Source: Plicaturopsis crispa FD-325 SS-3 (taxonomy: Eukaryota > Basidiomycota > Agaricomycetes > Amylocorticiales > Amylocorticiaceae). Taken from it: DNA of 21,155 bases. Below the pieces are notes generated by a model. The model was not told where the DNA came from and ran no database searches. It worked only from the letters and a program-made list of their open reading frames with translations. The stretch's first letter is position 1. The number at the start of each line of letters is the position of its first letter. The position numbers and the translations under genes are program-made. Of the stretch, positions 6,152 to 15,140 are shown one piece after another. The stretch is taken from assembly GCA_000827205.1 (NCBI GenBank), contig KN832590.1, positions 18,592 to 39,746 of the forward strand. The letters are read 5' to 3'.

Positions 6152-8101
6152 CTATCCTAAGTTCAATCTGACATTGTTGATAATGAGAGATACTACCGGT
6201 CGAGCTGCTATCGAGAAGAATATCGCGTCCCATTCGTGGAAAATCTTCTGCACGGACGCCTTGTTGTTGCGAAGACCTTTTACCAGCCAACTGAGGTACA
6301 TTTCGAAGTCTGCTTGCCAGTCGATGCCCGTCTCACCGCCGATTTCTTGAAGGCACGTATCCATTGACAGCGCCCACCGAGCCTACAGTCCGGTAGCACC
6401 ATACTTAGCGGTGAGAAAATTCCGCTGAGCACATGGAATAGTGTGCCGTATAAAACACGGGAGTTCTTGACAGGTCAGTTTTAGACGTGTTTAAAACCTG
6501 TTTAAAACATGTCAAGAACTCGAGCCCGAAAATTCGAGTGTCAAGAACTGGTTAAAAACCTGGTGACCTACCCTGCATTTATGACTGATCTCCCGAGGAT
6601 GGTGGACATCTCCTCATGAAATCCCGTCGCTTTTTCGAATATGTGTTTTTTTGGCCTTATAACGACCTCCGGTAGACCGTCTGAGACGAGCAGCCTGAGT
6701 GACCTGGGATAGACGCGCCGATCCGGGAGTCCGGGACTGCTTACTTTGCGGCGGCCTCGCAGGCACTTGAGTGTTTCGTTCGCATCGTAAACCGACAAAA
6801 TCTGGGTCAGAATGACCATAACCCATCGATTTACGCCCGTCAAAGGCCTTTCGTACTGTTGGTCAAAAACTGGTTAAAAACCGGTTTTAAACCACTGTCA
6901 AAAACTAGGCGCCGAGTTCTTGACGTTCAAAACGTGTCAAGAACTCGCCGGTGAGTTTTTCACACTAACATGGAACACTTACTAAGACGGCGCACACTGC
7001 AATAGCGCCAGGCGTGGTGTGCGTGAGGCCCCACAATTCACCCGTGCTTTTATTTTTTCGATCTGCAGTCGGCGGGCCGCCGGATATCATCGAGACAACA
7101 GCGGTTGGGCCTCGAATGATGGACGCAAAAACCTAGGCTCACCATTAATTTGCTAGTAAGTGCCGATGTCACTGCATATGCAACATGCGACTCACGCGGA
7201 ACATGATTGGACTCAGAAATAACTTGTTAATGTCGCGCTTGCCGTTGTAATCTTTGTGTAGAACTTTGGCCCACATGTACAGATCATATTCCTCCTTTAG
7301 TGCTGCACCCTGGCGATCCTTGTACATCTTCCAACCAATGCGTTGGCGGAATTGCCTGCGAGATTCGGGGGTTTTGAGGTCTGTACTAGGCACGTCGAAA
7401 ATGTCTGCACCCGCGCGCTTGCGGACACGGTGAGCCATGTTCGATCGTTGTGTTCCCATATTCCTTACGACCTGAAAAGCTGATTAACACCTTTGTAACA
7501 GACTTTGTTGGCACTCACGAGATCTGATATCCGAGTCCATAGACTAGGATACATATCGTGATTCGTGATACTTCTCGGGGAGGACGTCGAGGAGGTCACG
7601 AATCTGACCTTGGACCTTTGTAGCCTCGTTTTCAAAGCGCGCAAACGCGTCGTAGTCGTCGTCGCACGGCTCCGTAAAGGTCTCGTTCTCCTTTCTCAAC
7701 CACAATAGTTTGACGCTTGCAAACTTCTTGCCCAGGAGGCTTATCTCCGCAGCGTCATCCTCGGGAATGTCGTCGTGCGTCTTTTGCTTCTTTGGACGGC
7801 CCCGACCTCGTGGTACCTGCGCGTTCTTCGCATCTGCAAGTTCGCGCTTGACGCTGTTGGCTTCTTCGCGAGCTTCGTCCTCTTTTCTCTGGGCCCTTCG
7901 AAGGGCCTACAATCATCGGTCAGTTTACGGATCTCAACGGCTCACCAAATTCTGACATACCTTGTACAGAGAGCCAGGGGACATGTCCCTAGTTACAGCA
8001 CCCTGACGAGGAGAGGATCCGTCGTCGCGCTGCAGCCTTTCGTTCTCTTCATCCGAGTTTTCCCAGTCAGTTTCATCCCGTGGCAGATGAGGGCGAGGCA
8101 T
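6152..8101 (-). CDS. Five-exon gene of unknown function with AT-hook-like RGRPKK
   Basis: Minus-strand exons: 8101-7961, 7906-7553, 7471-7196, 7132-6983 and 6382-6152 (141, 354, 276, 150 and 231 nt). Introns are 54, 81, 63 and 600 nt, all GT-AG and all phase 0, giving 383 residues. The last intron is 63 nt once the insertion at 6439-6967 and one TSD copy are removed. Exon 1 is acidic. Exon 2 starts as a charged helix (ALRRAQRKEDEAREEANSVK), then PRGRGRPKKQK, which resembles an AT-hook, then LGKKFASVKLLWL. Later segments include HRVRKRAGADIFDVPSTDLK, VLHKDYNGKRDINKLF, IIRGPTAV, GLTHTTPGAIAVCAVLARWAL and FHEWDAIFF. I recall this order from an Agaricomycete multicopy family without known function; relatives seem to continue further, so the C-terminus may be frameshifted after EWDAIFF (frame +1 gives DSSSTGSISHYQQ). 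DNA binding is only suggested. Confidence 0.75.
6461..6521. repeat. Left subterminal hairpin of hAT-like element 2
   Basis: GAGTTCTTGACA (6461-6472) is followed by its exact complement TGTCAAGAACTC (6510-6521), a 12-bp inverted repeat around a 37-nt loop. The right end has the same motif as an 11-bp inverted repeat, 6914-6924 and 6936-6946. Confidence 0.8.
6914..6946. repeat. Right subterminal hairpin of hAT-like element 2
   Basis: GAGTTCTTGAC (6914-6924) pairs with GTCAAGAACTC (6936-6946) around an 11-nt loop. The motif is the same as at the left end, so four full copies sit in two hairpins, one near each tip. Confidence 0.8.
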
Positions 8102-8350
8102 TGATGATTGTCCGTAGGTGACCTATGATTCTCTTGCTCGGTACAGGTTTTCAGGAGCGAGCTATTCAGATGTGAACGCGGCTCCACTGCATATTGGAAT
8201 GCGGCCGCGCTCACGTGATATCACCTGGCAACGCGACTGGTGCCATCTCCACCCAGTTTAACTTCATTGTAAGCCATCGCCACCATCCGTTGTTGCCCGC
8301 ACTGAAAGTAACCCTTCCTTTTAACTTGACACCTCCGAAGTGCAGCAAAA
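8102..8350. promoter_or_regulatory. Divergent intergenic region between AT-hook-like gene and Plavaka
   Basis: These 249 bp separate two divergent start codons (8101 minus, 8351 plus), so they must hold both promoters. I see no clear TATA box. Such a compact head-to-head arrangement suggests shared control or that both genes belong to one element; this is inference. Confidence 0.45.
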
Positions 8351-11300
8351 ATGCCCCGGCGCATGGCAAAAATTAATGAAACGGACAACCAGCGATGGTG
8401 TGAATCGTGCGGCGCGTACTGCGAGTCTCGTGGATTCAGCAAACACGTCGCAAACCACAGGAGAGACGAGCACGCAGAAGAGCAGATTAGAAAGCAGAAG
8501 CGACGGAAAACTCACCATCCTACGGGGGATGGTGCCATCTACGCCGTACGTTTCGCTATCATTTGTAGTGCCTTCAATTAACTTTACTCATCGTCGTGTA
8601 GGAAGCATCGGTCGCTCGTCCAGAGATCGAGAGTGCTGCTTTGTCCAAGACTGTCAATATTGCTCAAGGATCTCCTCATGGTAAGCAAAGCTCGTGCTGC
8701 GCTGCCTATTGGGACACACCGCTGATACATACATATGAAAGCTATCGACGACCATGAAGCTCCCAGCTTGGATAATGGCTCGTGTGGTAGCCCAGATTTC
8801 GTGGCCCCCGGACGCACTGGCGGGGACGCATCATGCTCTTCCCAATCCGATCCGCACCTGTTTATTGAGATTATTCCGCACCCGCACGATCCCGATCCCA
8901 ACCAAGATCGACGTGTTATCAATCTTGACGATGGCGTTAATCCAGTCGATTGTCACGATTCGGCTTTTGACTCTGCCCCCGTTACTGCTCCCCGCCTGCC
9001 AGCTAAACCGTGGGCTCCGTTCCGAACTCTCGCAGATGTCGAATATACCGAAGGCGCTGTGAAACATGGCTTGCGCCAGCCACTTGTCAACGACCAGCTG
9101 CGTCGAATGCATCATGGAAGCTGGGCTCCGAGTGGAACAAATATCACAATCCGCCACTACAATGACATGCAGAAGTCGTTGAAGGCGGCGAGGGAATATG
9201 GCGTGAAGGTATGCTTTCCTGCTCGCTACGTGGATCGTGATACACAAGCACATACTAAAACTGTCTTTCAAAGTTCAATGTCGGCAAAGTTTCAGCTGTT
9301 TACAAGGGTGTCGAGCACACATTCGAGTTTAGGTACCGGAATATCTGGGACTGGGTCAAGACGCTTGTCAAGGATCCGACCCTAGCACCCGTGACACATT
9401 GGTACCCAGTCAAGAAATATATCCATCAAGGAGGACTCATCACCCGACTGTACGACGAGCCTCATACAGCACAAAAGTGGTACCGTGTACAGGTACGTCA
9501 GTTGCGGTGCATTTCCGATTAAATGGAACTCACGATCTCCGACCTAGGATACCCTGCCCCAATATCCGGGCATGCAGCATGTGTTCCTCCCACTTATGTT
9601 CTGGCTCGACAAAGGCAACATGTCGAAACGGGTACATATGCACCCAATGATTGTACGTGCTGCTTGGTTGCCTGGCCCGATCCGCAACGCATCAGGAAAC
9701 GGCGGAGGTGTTCTTGTCGGATACATGCCAATTGTACGGCTTCAGATCATGTTTCGCGCAAGGCTACGACTGACTGATGACCATGCTGTAGATCGAGGAC
9801 CCAGAGGATCCGTCTGATCGCAATGACGCCTCGAAGCTTGCCTTCGTGTCCTGTATCCCGGTGTACCATACCATTCGCTGGACGGGGAAGAAGCGTGTGC
9901 TCTTGCTGCCTGTAGAGCTGCGCTAGCGAACTATCCGTGCCCTCGGTGCCTCGTACACAAGAACGATCTCGACAAGATTACCCGATCATTCTCGCCACGC
10001 ACCGTTCCTGATATGATTCAGACATACCGCGACGCCCTTGCAGCGGGCACCAAGACAGAACGCGAAAATATCCTGCGTCGAAAGGGTCTTCATGCAACCA
10101 AGGTAAGCAGGTTTGAGGTCAATTTACTCGTCCGCCTACCGTGCTCATTTGTCCTTACTAGAATGCGTTCTGGGACCTCCCCAACTCCGACCCATATTCT
10201 GGTATCAGCTACGATACGTTGCACGCAGATGATGTTGGCAAGGGCGGAAAACATCTTATACCCGAGGTCAAAAAGGTTCTTGGGGAACGACGTTGCAACG
10301 GGCAGTTCAAACAGAAGTGAGTCTGATTCAGTATTTCGTGTACCCTCCGTCTAATGTAATGGCACGAACAGTATGCAGCGTGTTCCACGATGGCGTGGTG
10401 TTAAGCATATCAACGACGTCACAGGGTCTGATTATGCGGACGGCCAATACCACCTGGATACATTGCGCGTGAGTAAAGTTTGCGGTAGTTTGTAATGTCG
10501 CTTAGTTCACGACCTCGCTGACGCGGGCTGGCGCAATCAACAGTGCATTCTGCCCTGCATAGTTCAACTGCTTCCCCGAAATGATCCTCTCGTGCACTGT
10601 TTGCGTGCCTACATCCGGTTCCGGGTCATGATCAGTCTACGGTGCATCAGCGAAGCCCAAATCGAACGCTTGAAAGGATATATCAAAGATTACGAGGAAG
10701 CTTGCAATGTATGCGCCTCCTTTTAGCTATACCCTCTCTTCCATGCTAATGAATGCTCCCCACGGACTAGGCTTACTCACGAGCCTACGGTAAAGATTTC
10801 AAGTTTCCCAAACAGCATCACACCCCTCATGTCCTTGAGGACCTCGTCGAAAAGGGTGCTACATATAACTACTCCGCGCGCCCGGGAGAGGGATTTCACC
10901 AAGAAGCTCGCGACGACTACGACCACACCAACAACAAGAATGGTGATCCACAGGTATGTGTCCACTGAAAATCGTATGGGTGTGTCGAAGTTAATCTCAA
11001 ATGTCATTACCGTGACAGATGACACGCATTGACGAGAACAAAGAGGTCGTGGCTGCCATCCGAATGGCTATCGACGAAAGTAAGAAGCAAGAGCAACACC
11101 GCCGGATGCAGGACGACTCCTCGGCGAGCGCTACAGAGTCAGGACCATCGGTGCATGCCCAAAACGACACCCGCGATGACGATGACAGCGGCCGCGACCC
11201 TGGCTTGCATTGGGCCCTCGGTGCTCGCCTGCCTTTAACCGACAGCCTATCACTCGAAGCCAGCATGAAATCAGTCCCGGGGTTTGGCGGCTTCGACAAG

Positions 11301-11638
11301 AGGCTGCGCACGTTCCTGGAAGAGAACGTTAGTGATCTACCAGACACGAGAGCCATCAAAGTAAGCCCTCCGAGCCATTGCCGTTCGACTACAACCCTGC
11401 CCCGATGTGAGAAGTACTGACACTTACTGTATTCCAGATCCGCCCGTATAAATGTTTGTACCTCAAGTATCAGTCCCTCGAGGATTGGACGGAGGGGTGC
11501 GATATATTACGGTGCAGTGAAGAATTCCACACTAGAGAACGGCACGACTGTGTCCTCGTCAACATCGAGCTACCCGGCCTGACGTGCGCTCGTCTCCGCG
11601 GCCTTTTCGCATGTGATCCCCAGTGGAAAGTCCGGTGA
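8351..11638 (+). pseudogene. Plavaka-type transposase, 12 exons, deleted and 3'-truncated
   Basis: Exons: 8351-8545, 8602-8680, 8742-9208, 9274-9492, 9548-9733, 9792-10102, 10162-10316, 10372-10468, 10544-10708, 10771-10953, 11019-11360 and 11438-11638; introns 55-77 nt, GT-AG. The N-terminus has a C-x2-C-x11-H-x3-H zinc finger (residues 17, 20, 32, 36). Motifs typical of Plavaka follow: RYRNIWDWVKTLVKDP, RNASGNGGGVLVGYMPI with IEDPEDPSDRNDASKLAF, then YPGVPYHSLDGEEA, LANYPCPRCLVHKNDLDK and AFWDLPNSDPY. The family is a cut-and-paste transposase of basidiomycetes. Two lesions are seen. In exon 6, near 9846-9850, the frame jumps from KLAFV straight to VLYPG, so a segment of 3n+1 nt is missing. 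The C-terminus stops at FACDPQWKVR, where the last codons lie in a foreign terminal-repeat sequence (11618). The exon-phase fit elsewhere is exact. Confidence 0.85.
11618..11633. repeat. Left end of a CCCAGTGG-family element, cutting Plavaka
   Basis: CCCAGTGGAAAGTCCG here is identical to the first 16 bases of the TIRs at 13711 and, inverted, at 17197. It has the orientation of a left end, and the next 80 bp are rich in TCGA (four copies, 11645-11710), as at 13711. The Plavaka reading loses family resemblance exactly here. No right end for this copy is seen before 17197. Confidence 0.7.
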
Positions 11639-12540
11639 GGGGAATCGAGGGGAAGCAAGTGGGATCTGTGCTGTCAATTTAGCATCGAGCGTCAGTCGAG
11701 GGATTTCGAGGCAGGTCCTGTACTGGACAGCAGGGTGGTTAGGTCGCATTTTCTATTAGACATGTTATCATGTTTTATTTTACCACAATAAAGCCATTTG
11801 AAGGCAAACTGAATGCATAGAAAGCTTCCGGTTACATGTACATAATTGGGCTACTGAAGGAATTGAAGAGAAAGAGGAAGAATTGATGAAATACTCGAGC
11901 TCATCGTCGACGACGACGACGAGCATGGGTCGCGGCGACGACGTGCGCGGCGGTCTGTACTGCGTTTACGTACGGTCGTGGTGGCGAGGCTTGCGTGCGG
12001 TGCAGAGGATCCTTACAGGGGCAAATACCTTACGAGGAAGCTGTTTGTAGCTGGCCAGTCCGGCTTTCCATAATATACCGATTTCCCGATCTGGGTTGTG
12101 CCGAGAGGTGGGTTGAACGCCCTGCCCGACTGTAGTACGCGCTGCTGTAAGTAGCTGCCCATGTAGCAGAGGTACCCGGGAGTCTTTTAGCACGCTGGCT
12201 ACTGTGGCCAGAAAGGCGATTGTATTTCCTGTTTTTTAGGAAAAACTCCAGGTTTTTTTGTTCAACTCAAAGATAATATTGCCTGTGCTGTAGGCTGAAT
12301 TAGCAAGTTTGCATGGTAATATACGGTCTACAAAATCTATTGACGGGTGCCCAACCTTAAGTATCTTATACGTGCATTGCTGAGCGCTGAGGAGTGCACC
12401 AGCAGCGTCGTCGGGGGTGCAGGGACAACTTCGACTTGATCGTGTAAAACAGCTCGAGAATACTTACTGGGCCCAGGACACGGCAACACAGTCAGCAGCA
12501 CACATTCTACATTAATCAAAGACACTGTGCACTTTTTTCG
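11639..12540. other. Stretch without a secure gene; possible minus-strand exon
   Basis: The region starts with TCGA-rich sequence and holds AATAAA-type signals on both strands (about 11770-11795) and a GAC/GTC run (about 11903-11925). On the minus strand, about 12186-12035 reads GYLCYMGSYLQQR followed by NPPLGTTQIGKSVYYG and PDWPATNSFLVR up to a GTATTT donor. That looks protein-like, but I do not recognise it and cannot connect it to other exons. A possible first exon (MSLINVECVLLTVLPCPGP then GTAAGT) starts at 12525 on the minus strand. Both are weak. Confidence 0.25.
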
Positions 12541-12555
12541 GAGTTCCTACCATAA

Positions 12556-12577
12556 GGGAGGGGCGATGGGGGTGGGG
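12556..12577 (+). other. G-quadruplex-type motif
   Basis: GGG-A-GGGG-CGAT-GGGGG-T-GGGG: four G-runs with loops of 1, 4 and 1 nt, about 300 bp upstream of the chromodomain exon. A similar motif lies at 14474-14498. Confidence 0.5.
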
Positions 12578-12845
12578 AACAGTGAGCAGAGTGCCACTGG
12601 CGTTGAGTAGCGGCGGGAAGCCTGCCAGGTGGCCGGCTTTGACGGGAATTGACGCCGAGATCGCGGGGGACTGTTTGTTCAAGGGTCCATTAGCGCCCGG
12701 AATTCGCCGGTTCTCTGGAGACTTGCTCTCTCCCAGCGAACTCGATCTCCTGCATGATTCAAGCCTGTGTCAAAGATTTACCTCTATTCTGCACGTTTAC
12801 GAACACTGGAACACTACTTGAACGGGATCATCCAACCGGCTAACA

Positions 12846-12865
12846 CTACCTACCTACCTACCTAC
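12846..12865. repeat. CTAC tetranucleotide microsatellite, five copies
   Basis: Five perfect CTAC units, just before the CTCTCCTAG acceptor-like sequence of the chromodomain exon. CTAAC at 12839-12844 could be the branch site of the intron that contains them. Confidence 0.8.
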
Positions 12866-12873
12866 TCTCCTAG

Positions 12874-13584
12874 CCTCCTGGCGGGATGGTATATCACCCC
12901 GCGGAGTGTATTCTTCAAGAATCCCGGACCGAATATCTTGTCTCTTGGGCGGGTACAGACCCGGATACTGAGCAACCGTGGCCCCTTCAATGGGTCCGCA
13001 AGAACTGGTGCAACGAGGCTTTGGTGAAAGACTGGATTAAAAAAACGAAAGGTAGTGTAGGACCCCAAGTGGAAGTGGAGATACAATGCATGCTTACTTG
13101 AACTATGGCAGCCAGGAAACCCAAAACTGTCTGCTGGGTTGAAGTCCCACCTTTGCCACTGAATCTGGGACAGGATGGAAGTGAGGAACTCGACCCATTC
13201 GTTCTTGTGATTTGTCGGCTGATGCGGTTTTGAGATTTTTTAAAGATTCTAGACCAGTCAGCCCAGCAGTCCGGCGACGACAAAATCATAGGAGGAGGAG
13301 GCGACCCGGACCAGTTCGTCGATCAGGGTCACGGCGGGGAATGTGCAGAGGCCCCTGGGTCAGAGGGTCTTTCAGGGCCCCAAGCATGGCTAGGTGAGAG
13401 AGAACAGTACCTATACCACCGCATAACGCACAATCGGAAACTAATACAAAGATACACTAGAGCAGACACAGGCCAGCAAGATGAGTCTGCCCAACACGAT
13501 AACAAGGCCAAAGAAGCCAAAAACAGAGAAGGAAAAGGCTCGCAAGGCTCAAAAACAAAAGCAAGCTCGCCAGGCAAAGGCTAA
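12874..13584 (+). CDS. Chromodomain protein
   Basis: Exons 12874-13051, 13112-13206 and 13246-13584 (introns 60 and 39 nt). The first exon follows a CTCTCCTAG acceptor, or the gene starts at ATG 12886. Residues after that ATG form a chromodomain: VYHPAECILQE, then TEYLVSWAGTDPDTEQPWP, then WVRKNWCNEALVKDWIKK. The Y of VYHP, the W of VSWAG and a W in QWVRKNW match the three aromatic cage positions that hold methyl-lysine. Binding of methylated histone H3 is therefore plausible; partners are unknown. The second exon has RKPKTVCWVEVPPLPL; the third is low-complexity and polar. The 39-nt intron is short and uncertain; without it the protein ends at 13233. The tail also overlaps a lysine- and alanine-rich frame at 13481-13687. 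The gene lies between two left ends of the CCCAGTGG family, so it may be element cargo. Confidence 0.65.
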
Positions 13585-13687
13585 GGCTCGTACAGAGGCT
13601 AAGGAAGCAAAGAGGAGACAAGCTAAGGAGGAAAAGAAGAGGAGGAAGCTTGGTAAAAACGGGCAGCCGCGCGTTGGTCACGATTAG
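13481..13687 (+). CDS. Lysine/alanine-rich coiled-coil tail, alternative 3' frame
   Basis: A 68-codon frame with ATG at 13481 and TAG at 13685. It starts MSLPNTITRPKKPK and continues as a regular K/A/R/E-rich helix (EKARKAQKQKQARQAKAKAR and more). The composition is far from random and looks like a basic coiled-coil. It overlaps the chromodomain exon in another frame. It may be the true C-terminus of that gene, reached by an unseen intron or after a frameshift, or a separate small gene. I prefer the first reading. Confidence 0.4.
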   Translation: MSLPNTITRPKKPKTEKEKARKAQKQKQARQAKAKARTEAKEAKRRQAKEEKKRRKLGKNGQPRVGHD

Positions 13688-13710
13688 GTCTATTAGTATT
13701 AATAATAATA

Positions 13711-13752
13711 CCCAGTGGAAAGTCCGTCGAGCACCGTCGAGTTACAACGAGT
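13711..13752 (+). repeat. Left terminal inverted repeat, CCCAGTGG family
   Basis: Begins CCCAGTGGAAAGTCCG and ends TTACAACGAGT. It pairs with 17156-17197 with four mismatches in 42. Confidence 0.88.
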
Positions 13753-13960
13753 TTGATCGATTGCATCGCTGGAAATCGACGTACCACGAAAAGTGATCAT
13801 TAACTAGATATTTATTGAGGTAGATCTACATCTAACGAGTACGAGCTATTCATTTTTGCTTCTTTTACGCTGCTCGACTGTGCCTCGATCTACCTCGACA
13901 TGGAACAAATAATGTATTGTATTCTTTCGGTTCGTCTAGCGCTATCGAGTACTATCGAGG
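13727..13960. repeat. TCGA-rich subterminal region
   Basis: About ten TCGA tetramers, often within TCGAG or CTCGA, occur in some 235 bp, where about one is expected by chance. The same enrichment follows the related left end at 11618. Such spaced motifs next to a TIR are good candidates for transposase binding; no experiment is implied. Confidence 0.6.
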
Positions 13961-15120
13961 AAAAGACGTTTGGAGGGGGGGAAATCAAATCATAATATAG
14001 GAGCGTGCGCTGTACTACACAAATACGGTGCTGTACTACTTTATTATCCCTACCAGCAACGTCCCACCGTTGCCTACGTGTGCCCCGACGGTACCGTATG
14101 CAGGGTATCGCTGTATCGCACCCTCCGCCGTTGTGGTGCCGTTCCGGTCGAGCCCACAGCCATGCCAGCCGATGGGATGTATCTGAATCTCGGTCACACT
14201 AGTCAGTCTAAAGTCGACCAGACAGCACGCGCTGCTACTCACCTGGACCGGAACACTACGAGACGCCTGCGGGAGGCAGCTGCGTGGCACCTGCTTTTTG
14301 CTGTTAGCGATACAGCCTACATTGCGATTGCTATGTTGTTCGTGCTTACCTTATCCGCATTACCGTACACAAAGTGTGTAACCCAGCCCCCGACCTTGTG
14401 ACCGGGGTTCCATTATCTGCCAACCTTCACTGTGGTTGGTGATCAAAAGATACTACGCACTTGGAATAAAATAGGGGGCGGAGGGAGGCATGGGAGGGTA
14501 GGCTGCTAGCTCTACAAGCTGTCGAGGAGCGGCAGGCGCGGGGTCGAGTCCATGACCTGTCCGCACTGCGGGTGGCAGCCACATGTCTAGATGACAAGCG
14601 ACAAACACGCTACCGTGTAGTGCATTGCGGGACCTCCAGAACAGAGTGGGAGCGGACGGAGGTGGGCGCGTGTAGTTGCACTCTGGACGTGGGGACGGTG
14701 TCGTTGAACAGGCGTTGTGACGTGGCGGGTCGCGCATTGTCGGTAGTGCATCGCCAACGCTGGGAGGGAGCAGGGTGCCGCTAATATAGAAGGCGCGTCG
14801 TCGGAGGGAGAGAGCAACGAGCAACGACGGACACAGAGATACCAGTGACCGTGGTGGCTTGGAGGAAGGAGGGAACGACGCAAGCAGCGCTGTGCTGGCA
14901 AGTCATTGGAAGTCCGCCAAGCATAGCGAACTTAGGTAAGCAACTGGAGACTGAATTTGTTGAAGGCAAGTCGCCGACTTGGCAGCTGCAGAATTTGCGA
15001 GGAGAAAATAGAGAGAAAAGGAGGATAATCAGACCATAAGAATTTGAAGGAGCGGGCCGTCGAGGCATTTCACGATGGCAGTCGATGTTACTCGATGATC
15101 ATTTGATGGCTAGGTATTTA
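13753..15120. other. Interior of the TIR element, left block: no secure gene
   Basis: The longest plus frame (13970-14401, 143 codons) lacks family resemblance or exon context. A second G-quadruplex-type motif, GGGGG-CGGA-GGG-AGGCAT-GGG-A-GGG, lies at 14474-14498. A frame at 14845-15039 is similarly unsupported. In the right arm of the element, the sequence equivalent to this whole block is only 6 bp long. Confidence 0.5.
13786..13816 (+). repeat. Direct repeat within the TIR element, copy 1
   Basis: TGATCATT followed by CTAG-A-TATTTATTGAGG resembles 15096-15126 (TGATCATT, a few extra bases, CTAG-G-TATTTATGGGG). Copy 2 also lies beside TCGA motifs, so it looks like a second, worn left-end region inside the element. 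Confidence 0.5.
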
Positions 15121-15140
15121 TGGGGTCTGGCAACTCCTGC
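15121..15140 (+). repeat. Internal repeat, inverted relative to 17130-17149
   Basis: TGGGGTCTGGCAACTCCTGC, 20 bases, is found exactly on the opposite strand at 17130-17149, only 6 bp inside the right TIR. A second shared block (TTTCCGCCCTGAAC and TAATCCCTA, 15887-15913) corresponds to 17060-17087 on the opposite strand. The two arms are thus inverted versions of one another, with about 0.7 kb extra between the blocks in the left arm. Confidence 0.8.

Larger units (their letters stand above)
6439..6967. mobile_element. hAT-like non-autonomous element 2, inside an intron
   Basis: An exact 8-bp duplication, ACATGGAA, flanks the element (6431-6438 and 6968-6975). The ends are inverted: the left begins TAGTGTG and the right ends CACACTA, then after a divergent gap both share GAGTTCTTGACA. 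TAGTG at the tip together with an 8-bp duplication is the hAT signature. The 529-bp body has no convincing coding capacity. Both subterminal regions are packed with GTCAAGAACT and TTTAAAAC motifs. It should depend on a hAT transposase encoded elsewhere. Confidence 0.88.
6383..6982 (-). other. Intron 4 of the AT-hook-like gene, enlarged by a transposon
   Basis: The donor GTAAGT (complement of 6977-6982) and acceptor CTGTAG (complement of 6383-6388) join two phase-0 exons (AIAVCAVL to ARWALSMD). The intron is 600 nt, against 54-81 nt for its three sisters. Removing 529 bp of transposon plus one 8-bp duplication leaves 63 nt. Both splice sites and flanking codons are untouched, so splicing could still work. 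Confidence 0.8.

Noticed and set aside
13970-14401. 143-codon plus-strand ORF
   Set aside because: Inside the TIR element, no recognisable motif, no introns, and overlapping frames of similar size are also open.
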